Assembly: GCF_002975205.1 (NCBI RefSeq)
Contig: NZ_PCOC01000001.1
Span: 1,798,001-1,862,000 of the forward strand
DNA: 64,000 nucleotides
Direction of reading: 5' to 3'
DNA from: Ochrobactrum vermis
GTDB taxonomy: Bacteria; Pseudomonadota; Alphaproteobacteria; Rhizobiales; Rhizobiaceae
The position numbers and the translations under genes were made by a program. Shown piece after piece: positions 19,167 through 29,167 of this stretch. The notes beneath the pieces were generated by a model. The model saw only the letters and a list, made by a program, of their open reading frames with translations, was not told the DNA's origin and did not search any database. Within the stretch, counting starts at the first letter, position 1, and every line of letters begins with the position of its first letter.

Positions 19167-19195
19167 GGCGCGGGCTAATCCCCGCGCCTTTTCCT
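19167..19195 (+). terminator. Rho-independent terminator after MltB-type gene
   Basis: GGCGCGGG/CCCGCGCC stem with a six-base loop, followed by TTTTCCTTT. Confidence 0.85.
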
Positions 19196-19226
19196 TTCCG
19201 ATACACTGACTGCGAATGCCTGCCTC

Positions 19227-20162
19227 ATGCTCACCACCCTGATCGTCGTTCTGCCCGTATTTGCGCTGATTTTCTCCGGATGGGGCGCATTCAAGCTGAA
19301 AATACTGGGACCGCATGCCATCGCAGAGCTGAACCGCTTCGTGGTTTATCTGGCGCTGCCCGCGCTGCTGTTCGACATCATGGCCAATACCCACGGCAGC
19401 GAGCTGTGGCAGCCGGGTTTCATCGCAGTGTTTCTGCTTTCGAGCGCGATTGCATTCGCATTGCCCTTTTTGGTGCGGCTTCGCGGAAAACTGCCTCTGG
19501 CGGACACCGCGCTTGACGGCCTGAATGCCGCCTATCCGAATACCGGCTATATGGGCATTCCGCTTTCGATGATCGCCTTCGGGTCCGGCGTTCTGGCAGC
19601 AACCACCATTTCGATCATCATCACCGTCTGCGTCACCTTTGCTTTTGCGATTGTGCTGATTGAAATCGGCTTGCAAACCGAGAAGAAGCCACTTCATCTC
19701 ATCTGGAAGGTCATGCGGTCGCTGATCCGCAATCCGTTGCTTGTCGCTCCGGCACTTGGCGCGATGGTATCCTTTCTGGGCCTCGCCATCCCCGCTCCGG
19801 CGGAAACCTTCCTGAAGATGCTCGGCGGCGCGGCCTCCCCTTGCGCGCTGGTCGCGCTTGGCCTGTTCCTCGCCCAACCGCGCAAGATCGAACGCGAAAG
19901 CGTCAATGCCATCGCTTTCCTCGTTTCGGTCAAACTCATCGTCCAGCCGCTCGCAACCTGGCTGCTGGCCGTCTATGTGTTCGGACTGCCACCGCTGCTT
20001 GCACAGAGCGCAGCCCTCCTTGCCGCTCTTCCGACCGGCACCGGTCCCTTCATGCTGGCCGAACATTATCGTCGCGAAGCGGCGATAACCTCAAACGTCA
20101 TCCTCTATTCGACGGTGATATCTATCCTCACCTTGTCGGCATATCTGGCGCTAATTCGCTAA
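19227..20162 (+). CDS. AEC family transporter
   Basis: Membrane protein of 311 residues with about ten hydrophobic helices, matching the auxin efflux carrier/AEC family. Family features include the N-terminal half with LNRFVVYLALPALLF, the AYPNTGYMGIPL motif at the unwound helix crossing, and ALPTGTGPFMLAE in the C-terminal half. Characterised bacterial members export or import malate, malonate and other organic anions, but the substrate here cannot be assigned. It is preceded by the MltB terminator, so it is probably expressed alone. Confidence 0.85.
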   Translation: MLTTLIVVLPVFALIFSGWGAFKLKILGPHAIAELNRFVVYLALPALLFDIMANTHGSELWQPGFIAVFLLSSAIAFALPFLVRLRGKLPLADTALDGLNAAYPNTGYMGIPLSMIAFGSGVLAATTISIIITVCVTFAFAIVLIEIGLQTEKKPLHLIWKVMRSLIRNPLLVAPALGAMVSFLGLAIPAPAETFLKMLGGAASPCALVALGLFLAQPRKIERESVNAIAFLVSVKLIVQPLATWLLAVYVFGLPPLLAQSAALLAALPTGTGPFMLAEHYRREAAITSNVILYSTVISILTLSAYLALIR

Positions 20163-20429
20163 AACCCGCAAAAAACATATCAAAAAGCCTGAGGCAACTA
20201 CGGCGAAAACAGTACCAAACGTGGCAGTTCGGTGTCTTTTTCATGAAATGTGAACAAATTTTTCTAGTCAAATATTTCAATAGTTTAGGTGGTAAACGAT
20301 AGGTTTATTTCTCCATCACGGCAGATTGCAGCACGAAATCTTCTTTTGTTCGAGGCGTTTTGCGCTTAGATTCCAGCTTCCTACCAGCGCGCGTCCGGTC
20401 GCCCGGGCGCATATGAAGGAGACAGACCA

Positions 20430-20516
20430 ATGGGACTTACGCGATCTTTGAATGTCCTCATGATCTGTGCGGCATTTGCATTTGTTGCAGCGTTGATAGC
20501 AGGCGTCATCCCCTAG
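20430..20516 (+). CDS. 28-residue single-helix membrane peptide
   Basis: A very short gene encoding MGLTRSLNVLMICAAFAFVA followed by ALIAGVIP. It has a strong ribosome binding site (GAAGGAGA, seven bases upstream), a basic N-terminus and one hydrophobic helix of about 18 residues. It stands alone between the AEC transporter and a bidirectional terminator, in a spacer otherwise without coding. Function is unknown; such peptides often bind or regulate larger membrane proteins. The good Shine-Dalgarno, the ideal transmembrane pattern and the terminator behind it argue that it is real. Confidence 0.6.
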   Translation: MGLTRSLNVLMICAAFAFVAALIAGVIP

Positions 20517-20582
20517 GGGAATTTGCCTAAACCATTACGGCGGCTTCGGTTTTGAGGATAGGCCGACCCCCGCTCGAAAACT

Positions 20583-20612
20583 AAAAAGCCCGGCGTCACC
20601 GCCGGGCTTTTT
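20583..20612. terminator. Bidirectional terminator, small peptide gene/metF
   Basis: AAAAAGCCCGGCG-TCAC-CGCCGGGCTTTTT, a perfect 13-base stem with T-runs on both strands, between the 28-residue gene and metF. Confidence 0.9.
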
Positions 20613-20616
20613 ATGT

Positions 20617-21528
20617 TTATGCAACTTCCAGAGCCGCTTCCGTCTTCGGCCTTATGCCGATCATGTGACAGATCGCAAATGGCAGATCGGCGCGATTCAT
20701 CGTGTAGAAATGGAAATCCTGCACACCGCGTTCGATCAGATCCATCACTTGTTCGGCGGCGATAGCGGCAGCAACGAGTTGATGCGTCTGCGGATCGTTG
20801 TCCAGTCCTTCGAAACGCTCCGCCAGCCAGGCCGGAATATGTGTCGCGGACCGCGCGCAGAAATTCTTGACCTGCTTGAAATTATGCACCGGCAGGACAC
20901 CGGGAACGATCGGGATGTAGATGCCAGCACGGCGAACGCGCTCGACATAACGTTCGTACAGATCGTTTTCGAAGAAGAACTGCGTGATGGCACGCGTCGC
21001 ACCATTATCGACCTTGCGCTTCAGCATATCGATATCGGTTGCGAAATCCGGGCTTTCCGGATGCTTTTCCGGATAGGCGGAAACCGAAACGTCGAAATCC
21101 GCAATATTGCGCAAACCGGAGACCAGTTCGGCGCCATTCTGGTAGCCGCCCGGCGTCGGCACATATTTTTCGCCGATACCGGCTGCCGGATCGCCGCGCA
21201 GCGCCACGAAACGATTGACGCCGAGAGCTGCGAATTCACGCACGACACGGTCAACCTCCTCGCGTGTCGCATCCACACAGGTCAGATGGGCTGCTGGCTT
21301 GACGTCAGTTTCCTGGAGGATGCGCGCCACAGTGCGTGCCGTGCGTTCACGTGTGGAACCTCCGGCACCGTAAGTCACAGAAACGAATTCGGGTTGCAGC
21401 GGCGCAAGCCGCGTCACCGTATCCCAGAGACGCTGTTCCATTTCCTCCGACTTGGGTGGGAAGAATTCGAACGATACCCGGGTGGTCTGGCCAACATCCG
21501 GTCGGCGGGAAAGACCGTAAAAACCCAT
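20617..21528 (-). CDS. metF: Methylenetetrahydrofolate reductase [NAD(P)H]
   Basis: MetF reduces 5,10-methylene-THF to 5-methyl-THF, the methyl donor for methionine synthesis. The 303-residue FAD-dependent barrel shows SFEFFPPKSEEMEQRLWDT near the N-terminus, FVSVTYGAGGSTRERT, HLTCVDATREEV, and FVALRGDP. The start MGFYGLSRRP is chosen because its ATG shares one base with the stop codon of the upstream ArsR-methyltransferase gene (TGATG), so the two are translationally coupled. A longer frame runs back into that gene and is not the start. Regulation through the palindromic operator at 22615-22634 is likely. Confidence 0.95.
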   Translation of the reverse strand: MGFYGLSRRPDVGQTTRVSFEFFPPKSEEMEQRLWDTVTRLAPLQPEFVSVTYGAGGSTRERTARTVARILQETDVKPAAHLTCVDATREEVDRVVREFAALGVNRFVALRGDPAAGIGEKYVPTPGGYQNGAELVSGLRNIADFDVSVSAYPEKHPESPDFATDIDMLKRKVDNGATRAITQFFFENDLYERYVERVRRAGIYIPIVPGVLPVHNFKQVKNFCARSATHIPAWLAERFEGLDNDPQTHQLVAAAIAAEQVMDLIERGVQDFHFYTMNRADLPFAICHMIGIRPKTEAALEVA

Positions 21529-22589
21529 CAAACTGTCTCCGTCATGCTTATTGTTCTCGACACCGGATCGGCAATGAGAAGGCGTGGATCGCGGGCGAGC
21601 CACAGCTTCACTGTCAGCCCCTCATCTCCATTGGCCGCCTTCGGCTCCAGTTCCAGTGTCTTTTCCGGCTCTAGACCGGCATCTCTCATCCAGCCCAGCA
21701 TCTGTTCATCGCTGAAGCCAAGCCGCAAATGTGCATGTTCCTCACGCAGAAACTCGAGCTTGTGCGGCGCGAAATCAACAATCAGCAGCCGCCCGTTGGG
21801 GCGTAAGGCCCGCGCCGCTTCGCGAATGGCGGCAAGTGGATCGTCAAGGAAGTGCAGAACCTGATGAATGGTCACCAGATCGAAGCTTTCACGCTCCACT
21901 GGCAGCGCATAGACATCGCCCTGGCGAACCTGCGCATTGCCAACGGCTGCGAGATCGAGATTGGCGCGCGCCATAGCCAGCATATCGCGATTGATGTCGA
22001 TACCGACGCCGCGAAGGTAAAGCGGCGCAAAAAGCTCCAGCAACCGGCCCGTGCCGGTGCCGACGTCCAGCATGGCCTGAAACGGCTTGTCGCCGATAAC
22101 TTTCTTGAGCGCAACTTCGACCGCATTCTCAGAAACATGCAGCCTGCGGATCTGATCCCAACTACCGGCATTGGCGCTGAAATAAGCGGCAGCCTTTTCC
22201 TGACGGCTGGACTTCACTTGCGACAGCCGTTCCATGTCGCGTTCAACCAATGCATCCGTATTGTCGAGACGTGCCAGAAGCCCGCGCGCAAGATCGCCGC
22301 TGATCGCATTGTCGGCAAGGCGAAAATAGGCCCATGCGCCTTCCTGATAGCGATCGATGAGATCGGCTTCCCCGAGCAGCTTCAGATGGCGCGAAACACG
22401 CGGCTGGGATTGCCCCAATATCGTCGTGAGGTCGGAGACGGTGAGATCACCGCGCGACAGAAGCGCTAGAATGCGCAAGCGGCTGGGCTCAGCCACCGCC
22501 TTCAGCACATCTACCATCAGATCGAGTTGCAGTTGCAGTTGCAAACCGGCCATGCCTTCCGCTCTTTGTTGACTCATCTTCCCATTCAC
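21528..22589 (-). CDS. ArsR-family regulator fused to SAM-dependent methyltransferase
   Basis: A 353-residue two-domain protein. Residues about 20-110 form an ArsR winged helix (AEPSRLRILALLSRGDLTVSDL, then SQPRVSRHLKLL); residues about 130-320 form a class I methyltransferase with LDVGTGTGRLLELFAP and IDINRDMLAMARA. It is coupled to metF. Related ArsR regulators (SahR/SamR type) control the SAM cycle in Proteobacteria and sense S-adenosylhomocysteine or SAM; here the methyltransferase-like domain may be the ligand sensor rather than an enzyme (inference). Starts at 22589, 22577 or 22556 are all possible. Confidence 0.87.
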   Translation of the reverse strand: MNGKMSQQRAEGMAGLQLQLQLDLMVDVLKAVAEPSRLRILALLSRGDLTVSDLTTILGQSQPRVSRHLKLLGEADLIDRYQEGAWAYFRLADNAISGDLARGLLARLDNTDALVERDMERLSQVKSSRQEKAAAYFSANAGSWDQIRRLHVSENAVEVALKKVIGDKPFQAMLDVGTGTGRLLELFAPLYLRGVGIDINRDMLAMARANLDLAAVGNAQVRQGDVYALPVERESFDLVTIHQVLHFLDDPLAAIREAARALRPNGRLLIVDFAPHKLEFLREEHAHLRLGFSDEQMLGWMRDAGLEPEKTLELEPKAANGDEGLTVKLWLARDPRLLIADPVSRTISMTETV

Positions 22590-22614
22590 GGCCCATCACG
22601 GCTATCCGTAAAAG

Positions 22615-22634
22615 ATATAAAGATATGTTTATAT
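22615..22634 (-). promoter_or_regulatory. Palindromic operator of the ArsR-methyltransferase/metF operon
   Basis: ATATAAAGATATGTTTATAT is an 18/20 palindrome 26 bases upstream of the regulator's start. The AAAGATAT core resembles operators of SAM-cycle ArsR regulators, so autoregulation is the probable role. Confidence 0.65.
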
Positions 22635-22740
22635 GGAAAGCAATTCCTGCGCAAGCGATTTTCGTGGCAGAATGGGCGAGAGCACAATTCGACCAGAGTG
22701 AAACAAGGGTCGATAAGATTATGCTTCAGATAGGAGACTT

Positions 22741-22785
22741 TAGAGCGACGATCTGATTGAATCAGATCGAAACGCGCTCCAAGCG
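22741..22785. repeat. RIME-like palindromic repeat (GATTGAATCAGAT type)
   Basis: TAGAGCGACGATCTGATTGAATCAGATCGAAACGCGCTCC-type element, shared with 41516-41560 and 41836-41875. The centre ATCTGATTGAATCAGAT is itself palindromic and the ends GAGCG/CGCTC pair. Confidence 0.7.
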
Positions 22786-22823
22786 AAGGATTCGCATACA
22801 ACAACTGACTGCAAGGATGAGCC

Positions 22824-23147
22824 ATGCGTGCAGGCACAACGCGCCAAAAGGCAATCGCCAAATCGCTGACGCTTCTGCTTCCGGCGGTTCCCTATTCGGA
22901 TTCCGAGCCGATCCGCGCTGCAGCGCTCAGCCCCCATATGAAAACACTGCCGCCTTCCACTGCGGTCTGGCTTGCGGCAGTCGCGCATGTGCGTCACACG
23001 CACACCGATTACGATGCGCTGCGTGACGATGGATATGACAAGGATTCAGCGCGTTTCTTCGTGCTCGACGCAATCAATGCCAAGCTGACCGAATGGCGCG
23101 CGACACGGCTTTTGTCGCCGGAAGACGACGAAGCGGTAGAGATGTGA
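22824..23147 (+). CDS. DUF2293 domain-containing protein
   Basis: A 107-residue protein that I assign to DUF2293 from its pattern: a basic N-terminus, FPAVP-like LLLPAVPYSDSEPIRAAA, HVRHTHTDYDALRDDGYDKDSAR and a C-terminal FVLDAINAKLTEWR. No biochemical function is known. The conserved HVRHxxTxYD stretch suggests a compact nucleic-acid or metal-binding fold, but nothing more can be claimed. AAGGATGA precedes the ATG. It is monocistronic, with a palindromic repeat upstream and a terminator overlapping its stop codon. Confidence 0.8.
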   Translation: MRAGTTRQKAIAKSLTLLLPAVPYSDSEPIRAAALSPHMKTLPPSTAVWLAAVAHVRHTHTDYDALRDDGYDKDSARFFVLDAINAKLTEWRATRLLSPEDDEAVEM

Positions 23148-23172
23148 AAACGCCGCCCGGAGGCGGCGTTTT
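23147..23172. terminator. Terminator overlapping the DUF2293 stop
   Basis: AAAACGCCGCC-CGGA-GGCGGCGTTTT, an 11-base perfect stem usable in both directions between convergent genes. Confidence 0.9.
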
Positions 23173-23192
23173 AGCGGACAATAGCTGTCCGA

Positions 23193-24530
23193 TTATTCAG
23201 TACCATGCCCCTGCAGATAACCGTGTTCACGCGGGTTCGGCATGAAGATGCTGACCGCAAACACGATGACCATCATGATGGTCACGTACCAGAAAAAGCC
23301 GCTTTCCATGCCCTGCTGCTTGAACCACAGCGCAACATATTCTGCGGTGCCCCCGAAGATTGCATTGGCAATGGCGTAAGAAAATCCGACACCCAGCGCC
23401 CGCACTTCCGCCGGAAACAGCTCGGCTTTCACGATACCGCTAATGGATGTGTACATGCTGACAACAGCAAGTGCGATCACGATATAGATGAACGCCATGG
23501 TCGAGCTCTGCACCGAACCGATCAGCGTCATGAGTGGGATCGTGGTCAGGATCGAAATACCGCCAAAACCGATCATCATCGTCTTGCGTCCTATCCTGTC
23601 AGACAACGCGCCGAAAAGCGGCTGCATCAACATGTAGGCCAACAGCACGAAGGTCATGGTTTCGCTGGCCGTTTCCTTGCTCATACCAGCAGTGTTGACC
23701 AGATATTTCTGCATATAGGTGGTGAAGGTATAAAAGGCGAGCGAGCCGCCAGCCGTGAAACCGACGACCACAAGGAAGGCCTTGCGGTGGTTCTTCCAGA
23801 TATTGGCGAAACTGCCTGCCGCCTTGTTGTTGCGGGTTTCTTCCGTCGAGGTCTCATGAAGGGTCCGCCGCAGGAAAAGGGCGACAATGGCCGCAACGCC
23901 GCCAATAGCAAACGGTATGCGCCAGCCCCAGGCGTGAAGCTCATCCGACGTGAGAAGGAATTGCAGCACCACAATTACCAGCACAGCAAGCAGCTGCCCG
24001 CCGATCAGCGTGACATATTGGAACGAGGAGAAGAAACCGCGGCGTCCGGCCAGCGCCACTTCGCTCATATAAGTAGCGGTCGTGCCGTACTCGCCGCCGA
24101 CCGAAAGGCCTTGCAGCAACCGCACGATCAGCAGCAGGAACGGCGCCAGAATACCGATGCTCTGATAAGTCGGCAGGATGGCGATTGCGAAAGAGCCAAG
24201 GCACATCATCGTGACAGAAATCAGCATGGATTTGCGGCGACCGAGCTTGTCGGCAATACGACCGAAGAGCCAGCCACCGATTGGCCGCATCAGGAAGCCT
24301 GCTGCAAAAATTGCAGCCGCATTCAGCAACTGGCTGGTCTGGTCTTCCGCAGGAAAAAACTGCGATGCGAAATAAAGCGCACCGAAGGAATAGACGTAAA
24401 AATCGTACCACTCGACCAGATTGCCGGATGCGCTGGCCACGATAGCAAAGACGCGACGGCGCGTGTCATGGGCATCGTGTAGCGCTTCGACCTCGCCATT
24501 GGCGTCAGCATGCATTTCTGCATTGTTCAT
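23193..24530 (-). CDS. MFS transporter, metabolite:H+ symporter (MHS) family
   Basis: Inner-membrane carrier of 445 residues with twelve predicted helices. MHS features are [21 protein letters not shown] at the first helix, [21 protein letters not shown] in the loop 2-3 motif, and [19 protein letters not shown]. Relatives carry alpha-ketoglutarate, shikimate, proline/betaine or citrate with protons; the substrate cannot be decided here. The start [13 protein letters not shown] is taken because the upstream extension is not conserved-looking. It is monocistronic and ends near the DUF2293 terminator. Confidence 0.88.
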   Translation of the reverse strand: MNNAEMHADANGEVEALHDAHDTRRRVFAIVASASGNLVEWYDFYVYSFGALYFASQFFPAEDQTSQLLNAAAIFAAGFLMRPIGGWLFGRIADKLGRRKSMLISVTMMCLGSFAIAILPTYQSIGILAPFLLLIVRLLQGLSVGGEYGTTATYMSEVALAGRRGFFSSFQYVTLIGGQLLAVLVIVVLQFLLTSDELHAWGWRIPFAIGGVAAIVALFLRRTLHETSTEETRNNKAAGSFANIWKNHRKAFLVVVGFTAGGSLAFYTFTTYMQKYLVNTAGMSKETASETMTFVLLAYMLMQPLFGALSDRIGRKTMMIGFGGISILTTIPLMTLIGSVQSSTMAFIYIVIALAVVSMYTSISGIVKAELFPAEVRALGVGFSYAIANAIFGGTAEYVALWFKQQGMESGFFWYVTIMMVIVFAVSIFMPNPREHGYLQGHGTE

Positions 24531-25082
24531 TCTGAAAACTCCCGATAGCAGGCAGTTATGGAACAGCCTGCAAGCAGCCGATCCCATGCGGGGATTACCG
24601 AAATCGGCGATTGTTTCACTTCACAAACAAAAAGTACGAACCGCATTTCAATCGGAAAGCAGCCTCGCATTTGAAATGTCCTCCCGGTCAAAATCATGCT
24701 GTTTCAGCCCATTTGCGAAGAAGCAATGACGCCTGAAACAGTCCTTGAACCGGCAGCCTCGGTGTTCATTCCCATTGAAAAATAAAACGGAGCAAGAGCA
24801 TCGAAACCGGCCTCCTGAACGAAATCGCAGCGGGGATGACGCGCATCGCGGCGTTGCGATCATGACGGCTCCATATCTAGAGCGGTTTCAGGATGCGGCC
24901 AGACCATAGGAACAAAATCATTTGCATGCAATCTATTGTAATATAAGAATTTGCTAAAATACGTGATTGGCATTGCCACACAATGATGCGGAAACATAAT
25001 CTATTGATATAATTACATAATAATCAATTCTCTCTACACAGGCAATCGATCAATTCCCCGTGTAGAGTAGTCTGCCGAACGA
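24531..25082. other. 552-base intergenic region, AT-rich, no gene
   Basis: 24900-25060 is strongly AT-rich compared with its surroundings. CTCTACAC (25032-25039) and GTGTAGAG (25060-25067) can pair just downstream of tam and may end its transcript. A half repeat (TAGAGCGGTTTC) occurs at about 24879. Frames in this region look random. Confidence 0.5.
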
Positions 25083-25915
<833 letters not shown>

Positions 25916-25921
25916 AAATTA

Positions 25922-27571
25922 TTACCTTGTCAGCGGCTTGTAGGTCACCCGCTTCGGGTTGACGCTTTCCGGTCCGAGACGACGGACCTTGTCCGCTTCA
26001 TAATCTTCGAAGTTGCCTTCAAACCATTCGACATGGCTGTCGCCTTCAAAAGCGAGAATATGCGTCGCTAAGCGGTCGAGGAACATACGATCGTGGGAGA
26101 TGATAACAGCGCAGCCAGCGTATTTTTCGAGCGCGTCTTCGAGCGCTGCCAGCGTTTCCGTATCAAGATCGTTGGTCGGTTCGTCGAGCAGCAGAACGTT
26201 GCCGCCCGCCTGCAACATCTTGGCAAGATGCACGCGGTTGCGCTGACCACCGGACAGATTGCCGACCTTGGCCTGCTGATCGCCGCCCTTGAAGTTGAAC
26301 GCGCCGCAATAAGCGCGGGAATTCATTTCAAACTTGCCGAGCTTGATGATGTCGTTGCCGCCGGAAATTTCTTCCCAGACATTCTTGTTCGGATCAAGGT
26401 GATCGCGGCTCTGATCGACGTAACCAAGATGCACAGTATCACCGATGCGGATCGAACCGGAGTCCGGCTTTTCCTGACCGGTGATCATCTTGAACAGCGT
26501 CGACTTACCGGCACCGTTCGGGCCGATAACACCAACAATGCCACCTGGAGGCAGCTTGAAGGTCAGGTCCTCGATCAGCATACGGTCGCCAAACGACTTG
26601 GTCAGACCTTCCGCTTCAATAACCACCTGACCGAGACGCTCACCTGCCGGGATCAGAATCTGGGCATCGCCCGGACGCTGGTTTTCCGCAGCTTCGACCA
26701 ACTGATCATAAGCCTTGATACGTGCCTTCGACTTCGACTGACGCGCTTTCGGGCTTGCGGCAATCCACTGGCGTTCTCGCTCAAGAGCTTTCTGACGCGA
26801 ATCTTCTTCACGACCTTCCTGAATCATGCGCTTGGACTTGGCTTCCAGATAAGCAGAGTAGTTGCCTTCGTAAGGAATACCGCGACCGCGATCGAGTTCG
26901 AGAATCCAGCCCGTTACATTGTCGAGGAAGTAGCGATCATGCGTGATGAGCAGGACAGCGCCTTCATATTCACGCAGGTGCTTTTCCAGCCAGGCAGTGG
27001 TTTCAGCGTCAAGATGGTTGGTCGGTTCGTCAAGCAGCAGCAGATCAGGCTTCGACAGCAGCAGCTTGCAAAGTGCAACGCGACGACGCTCACCGCCCGA
27101 AAGCTTGGTGACGTCGGCATCCGCAGGCGGGCAGCGCAGAGCTTCCATCGCCATTTCAACCTGGCTTTCCAGATCCCAGAGATTCTGGCTGTCGATGATA
27201 TCCTGAAGCGCCGCACCTTCGTCTGCGGTTTCATCAGAATAGTTCATCATCAACTCGTTGTAACGGTCCAGAATGGCGGTCTTTGCAGCCACACCTTCCA
27301 TCACATTGCCGAGCACGTTCTTTTCTGGGTCAAGATGCGGTTCCTGCGCGAGGTAACCACAAGTAGCACCGTCTGCGAGCCAGGCTTCGCCGGTGAAATC
27401 CTTGTCCATTCCAGCCATGATCTTAAGGATCGTTGATTTACCGGCGCCGTTTGGGCCGAGAATACCGATCTTCGCATCTGGATAGAATGACAGATGAAGG
27501 TTTTCGATAACCTTCTTGGCGCCGTAGGCTTTGTTCAGCCCGGACATATGATAAATGAATTGGCGTGCCAT
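25922..27571 (-). CDS. ettA: Energy-dependent translational throttle protein (ABC-F ATPase)
   Basis: EttA binds the ribosomal E site and gates entry into elongation according to ATP/ADP ratio. The 549-residue ABC-F protein has two ATPase domains, each with a Walker [10 protein letters not shown] (near residues 40 and 350), signature sequences LSGGE and LSGGQ, and two [15 protein letters not shown] Walker B motifs, joined by the PtIM linker around 245-305 ([18 protein letters not shown]). There are no membrane domains, as expected. It is monocistronic with a strong terminator. Confidence 0.96.
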   Translation of the reverse strand: MARQFIYHMSGLNKAYGAKKVIENLHLSFYPDAKIGILGPNGAGKSTILKIMAGMDKDFTGEAWLADGATCGYLAQEPHLDPEKNVLGNVMEGVAAKTAILDRYNELMMNYSDETADEGAALQDIIDSQNLWDLESQVEMAMEALRCPPADADVTKLSGGERRRVALCKLLLSKPDLLLLDEPTNHLDAETTAWLEKHLREYEGAVLLITHDRYFLDNVTGWILELDRGRGIPYEGNYSAYLEAKSKRMIQEGREEDSRQKALERERQWIAASPKARQSKSKARIKAYDQLVEAAENQRPGDAQILIPAGERLGQVVIEAEGLTKSFGDRMLIEDLTFKLPPGGIVGVIGPNGAGKSTLFKMITGQEKPDSGSIRIGDTVHLGYVDQSRDHLDPNKNVWEEISGGNDIIKLGKFEMNSRAYCGAFNFKGGDQQAKVGNLSGGQRNRVHLAKMLQAGGNVLLLDEPTNDLDTETLAALEDALEKYAGCAVIISHDRMFLDRLATHILAFEGDSHVEWFEGNFEDYEADKVRRLGPESVNPKRVTYKPLTR

Positions 27572-28045
27572 AAAGCGCGTCGTCTCCGCAGGTTGAGAAG
27601 CGCGATCGGTCCAATGCTTGCCGAGCCGCGCGGAAATTATTGACGCGTATGTAGGCTAATTATGCCCCGGAAGCAAACGGCAACCCGCGAAACAGAAGCC
27701 GTGGAAACGGCCGATCAATGTTTGATGAGAACTATAAATAATGAAACCGGGCGCGGATATTTCCGTCACCCGGTTTCCCCTCTGGCCACCGTCCGCGAAA
27801 GTTTCCTCCCTTTCATCGGACGGCCTGCAAGTTATGACGTGGAATCTTTGTTTAGACGCCCCTGATTGCCCTTCAAAACCCCGTCTGCCGAGCTAGATTT
27901 GCTTAAGCTTCTGCGCTTTTCAAGCGGAATCTGCACAAAAAACGCAATTGCCTAAAATTCATTCACTCCGAGCTCCTGTGCCTGTTATAACGACGCCGCA
28001 TCGCGGGAGATTGACTATTTGCACGGCATAAAATCAGATGACGAA
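27572..28045. other. Intergenic region with a nested stem-loop, no confident gene
   Basis: AAACCGGG (27744-27751) pairs with CCCGGTTT (27769-27776) around an inner GGA/TCC hairpin, possibly a terminator-like structure. A 67-codon frame (27662-27865) spans it but has no good ribosome binding site. Confidence 0.4.
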
Positions 28046-28990
28046 ATGACATTCAAAACCATTCATCGTCTGTCGGTTTCAGACAAATCAGAACTCCCGT
28101 TCCGCGCCGTCTGCGCCAACAGGCCGCGAGCAGTCGTCCAGATATGTCACGGCCTCGCCGAACATTCCGCGCGGTACGAACGCTTTGCCTCGGCATTGGT
28201 CGCGGCGGGCTACCACGTCTATATCCACGACCACCGGGGGCACGGGAATAATATCGGTCCTCATACACCCAAGGGCATGTTCGCACAGAAGATGGGCCAT
28301 GTTGTGGCTATCGAGGATGTGCGGACGCTCAACCGCCATATTCACGAGAGCCATCCGGGCTTGCCAGTCGTTCTTTTCGGCCATTCCATGGGCGGACTGA
28401 TCGCGCTGAACTACGTTCAGAACTACGCCGATACAGTCGATGCGGCGGCGATCTGGAACGCAAATTTCGATGGTGGAGCGGAAAGTGCCGCAGCGCTGGC
28501 ACTTCTTTATATGGAGCGCATGCTGAAAGGCTCGGATGTCCCCAGCACCATTCTGCCGAAAATGACATTCCGCGCCTGGGGCCGGTCCATGCAAGGCCAC
28601 CGCACGCTATTCGACTGGCTTTCGCACGATCCGGCTGAAGTCGATGCCTATGTCGCAGATCCGCTCTGTGGCTTCGATGCCAGCGTAGCGCTGTGGATCG
28701 ATATTTTCCGCTTGATCCGCCGTGGTGCAGACGACCGGAACTTCTCGAAAGTCCCGCGAAACATGCCGTTTAACCTTGTTGGCGGTGCGGAAGATCCGGC
28801 AACAGCAAACGGTGCGGCTGTGCGCAGGCTGGCAGAGAGAATGCGGAAAATGGGCTTCGAACACGTCAATTGCACGATCCTGCCCGGCACCCGACATGAG
28901 AGCCTCAACGAGATCAACCGAGATCAGGTGACGCAGAATTTTCTGGATTGGCTTGCAGATGCTCTTCCGTATCCTGCAATGTCCGGCTAA
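28046..28990 (+). CDS. Alpha/beta hydrolase, monoacylglycerol lipase/lysophospholipase-like
   Basis: Serine hydrolase of 314 residues (Hydrolase_4 type). It shows VVQICHGLAEHSARY with the oxyanion region, HDHRGHG, the nucleophile elbow GHSMGG, and a likely catalytic histidine in LPGTRHESLNE; an acidic residue in NLVGGAEDPAT completes the triad. No signal peptide, so it probably acts on membrane-derived lipids in the cytoplasm. An in-frame TTG at 28019 has GGGAGA eight bases upstream and could be the true start, adding nine residues; the ATG at 28046 (MTFKTIHRL) is chosen from the usual N-terminus of relatives. Confidence 0.85.
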   Translation: MTFKTIHRLSVSDKSELPFRAVCANRPRAVVQICHGLAEHSARYERFASALVAAGYHVYIHDHRGHGNNIGPHTPKGMFAQKMGHVVAIEDVRTLNRHIHESHPGLPVVLFGHSMGGLIALNYVQNYADTVDAAAIWNANFDGGAESAAALALLYMERMLKGSDVPSTILPKMTFRAWGRSMQGHRTLFDWLSHDPAEVDAYVADPLCGFDASVALWIDIFRLIRRGADDRNFSKVPRNMPFNLVGGAEDPATANGAAVRRLAERMRKMGFEHVNCTILPGTRHESLNEINRDQVTQNFLDWLADALPYPAMSG

Positions 28991-29167
28991 AAAACGGCAG
29001 TCAATCGATCAATCGAGCTATTATCCAGGCCTGAACTCACGATTACTTGAACCGCCTTGGCTTTGCCATCCAATCAATGCTATGGAGCGCGCCTTGCGCG
29101 TTATCGGATTTCCGGGCAGGAAAGCCGAGCTTATGCAGATAGCGCGAGGAATAAAGGAACACTCCGC

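Noticed and set aside
24648..24863. 71-codon minus-strand frame upstream of the MHS transporter
   Set aside because: No binding site and no recognisable fold; it lies in a spacer with changing composition.
27662..27865. 67-codon plus-strand frame upstream of the hydrolase gene
   Set aside because: No usable ribosome binding site, no protein-like pattern, and it runs through a nested stem-loop that looks like a terminator.
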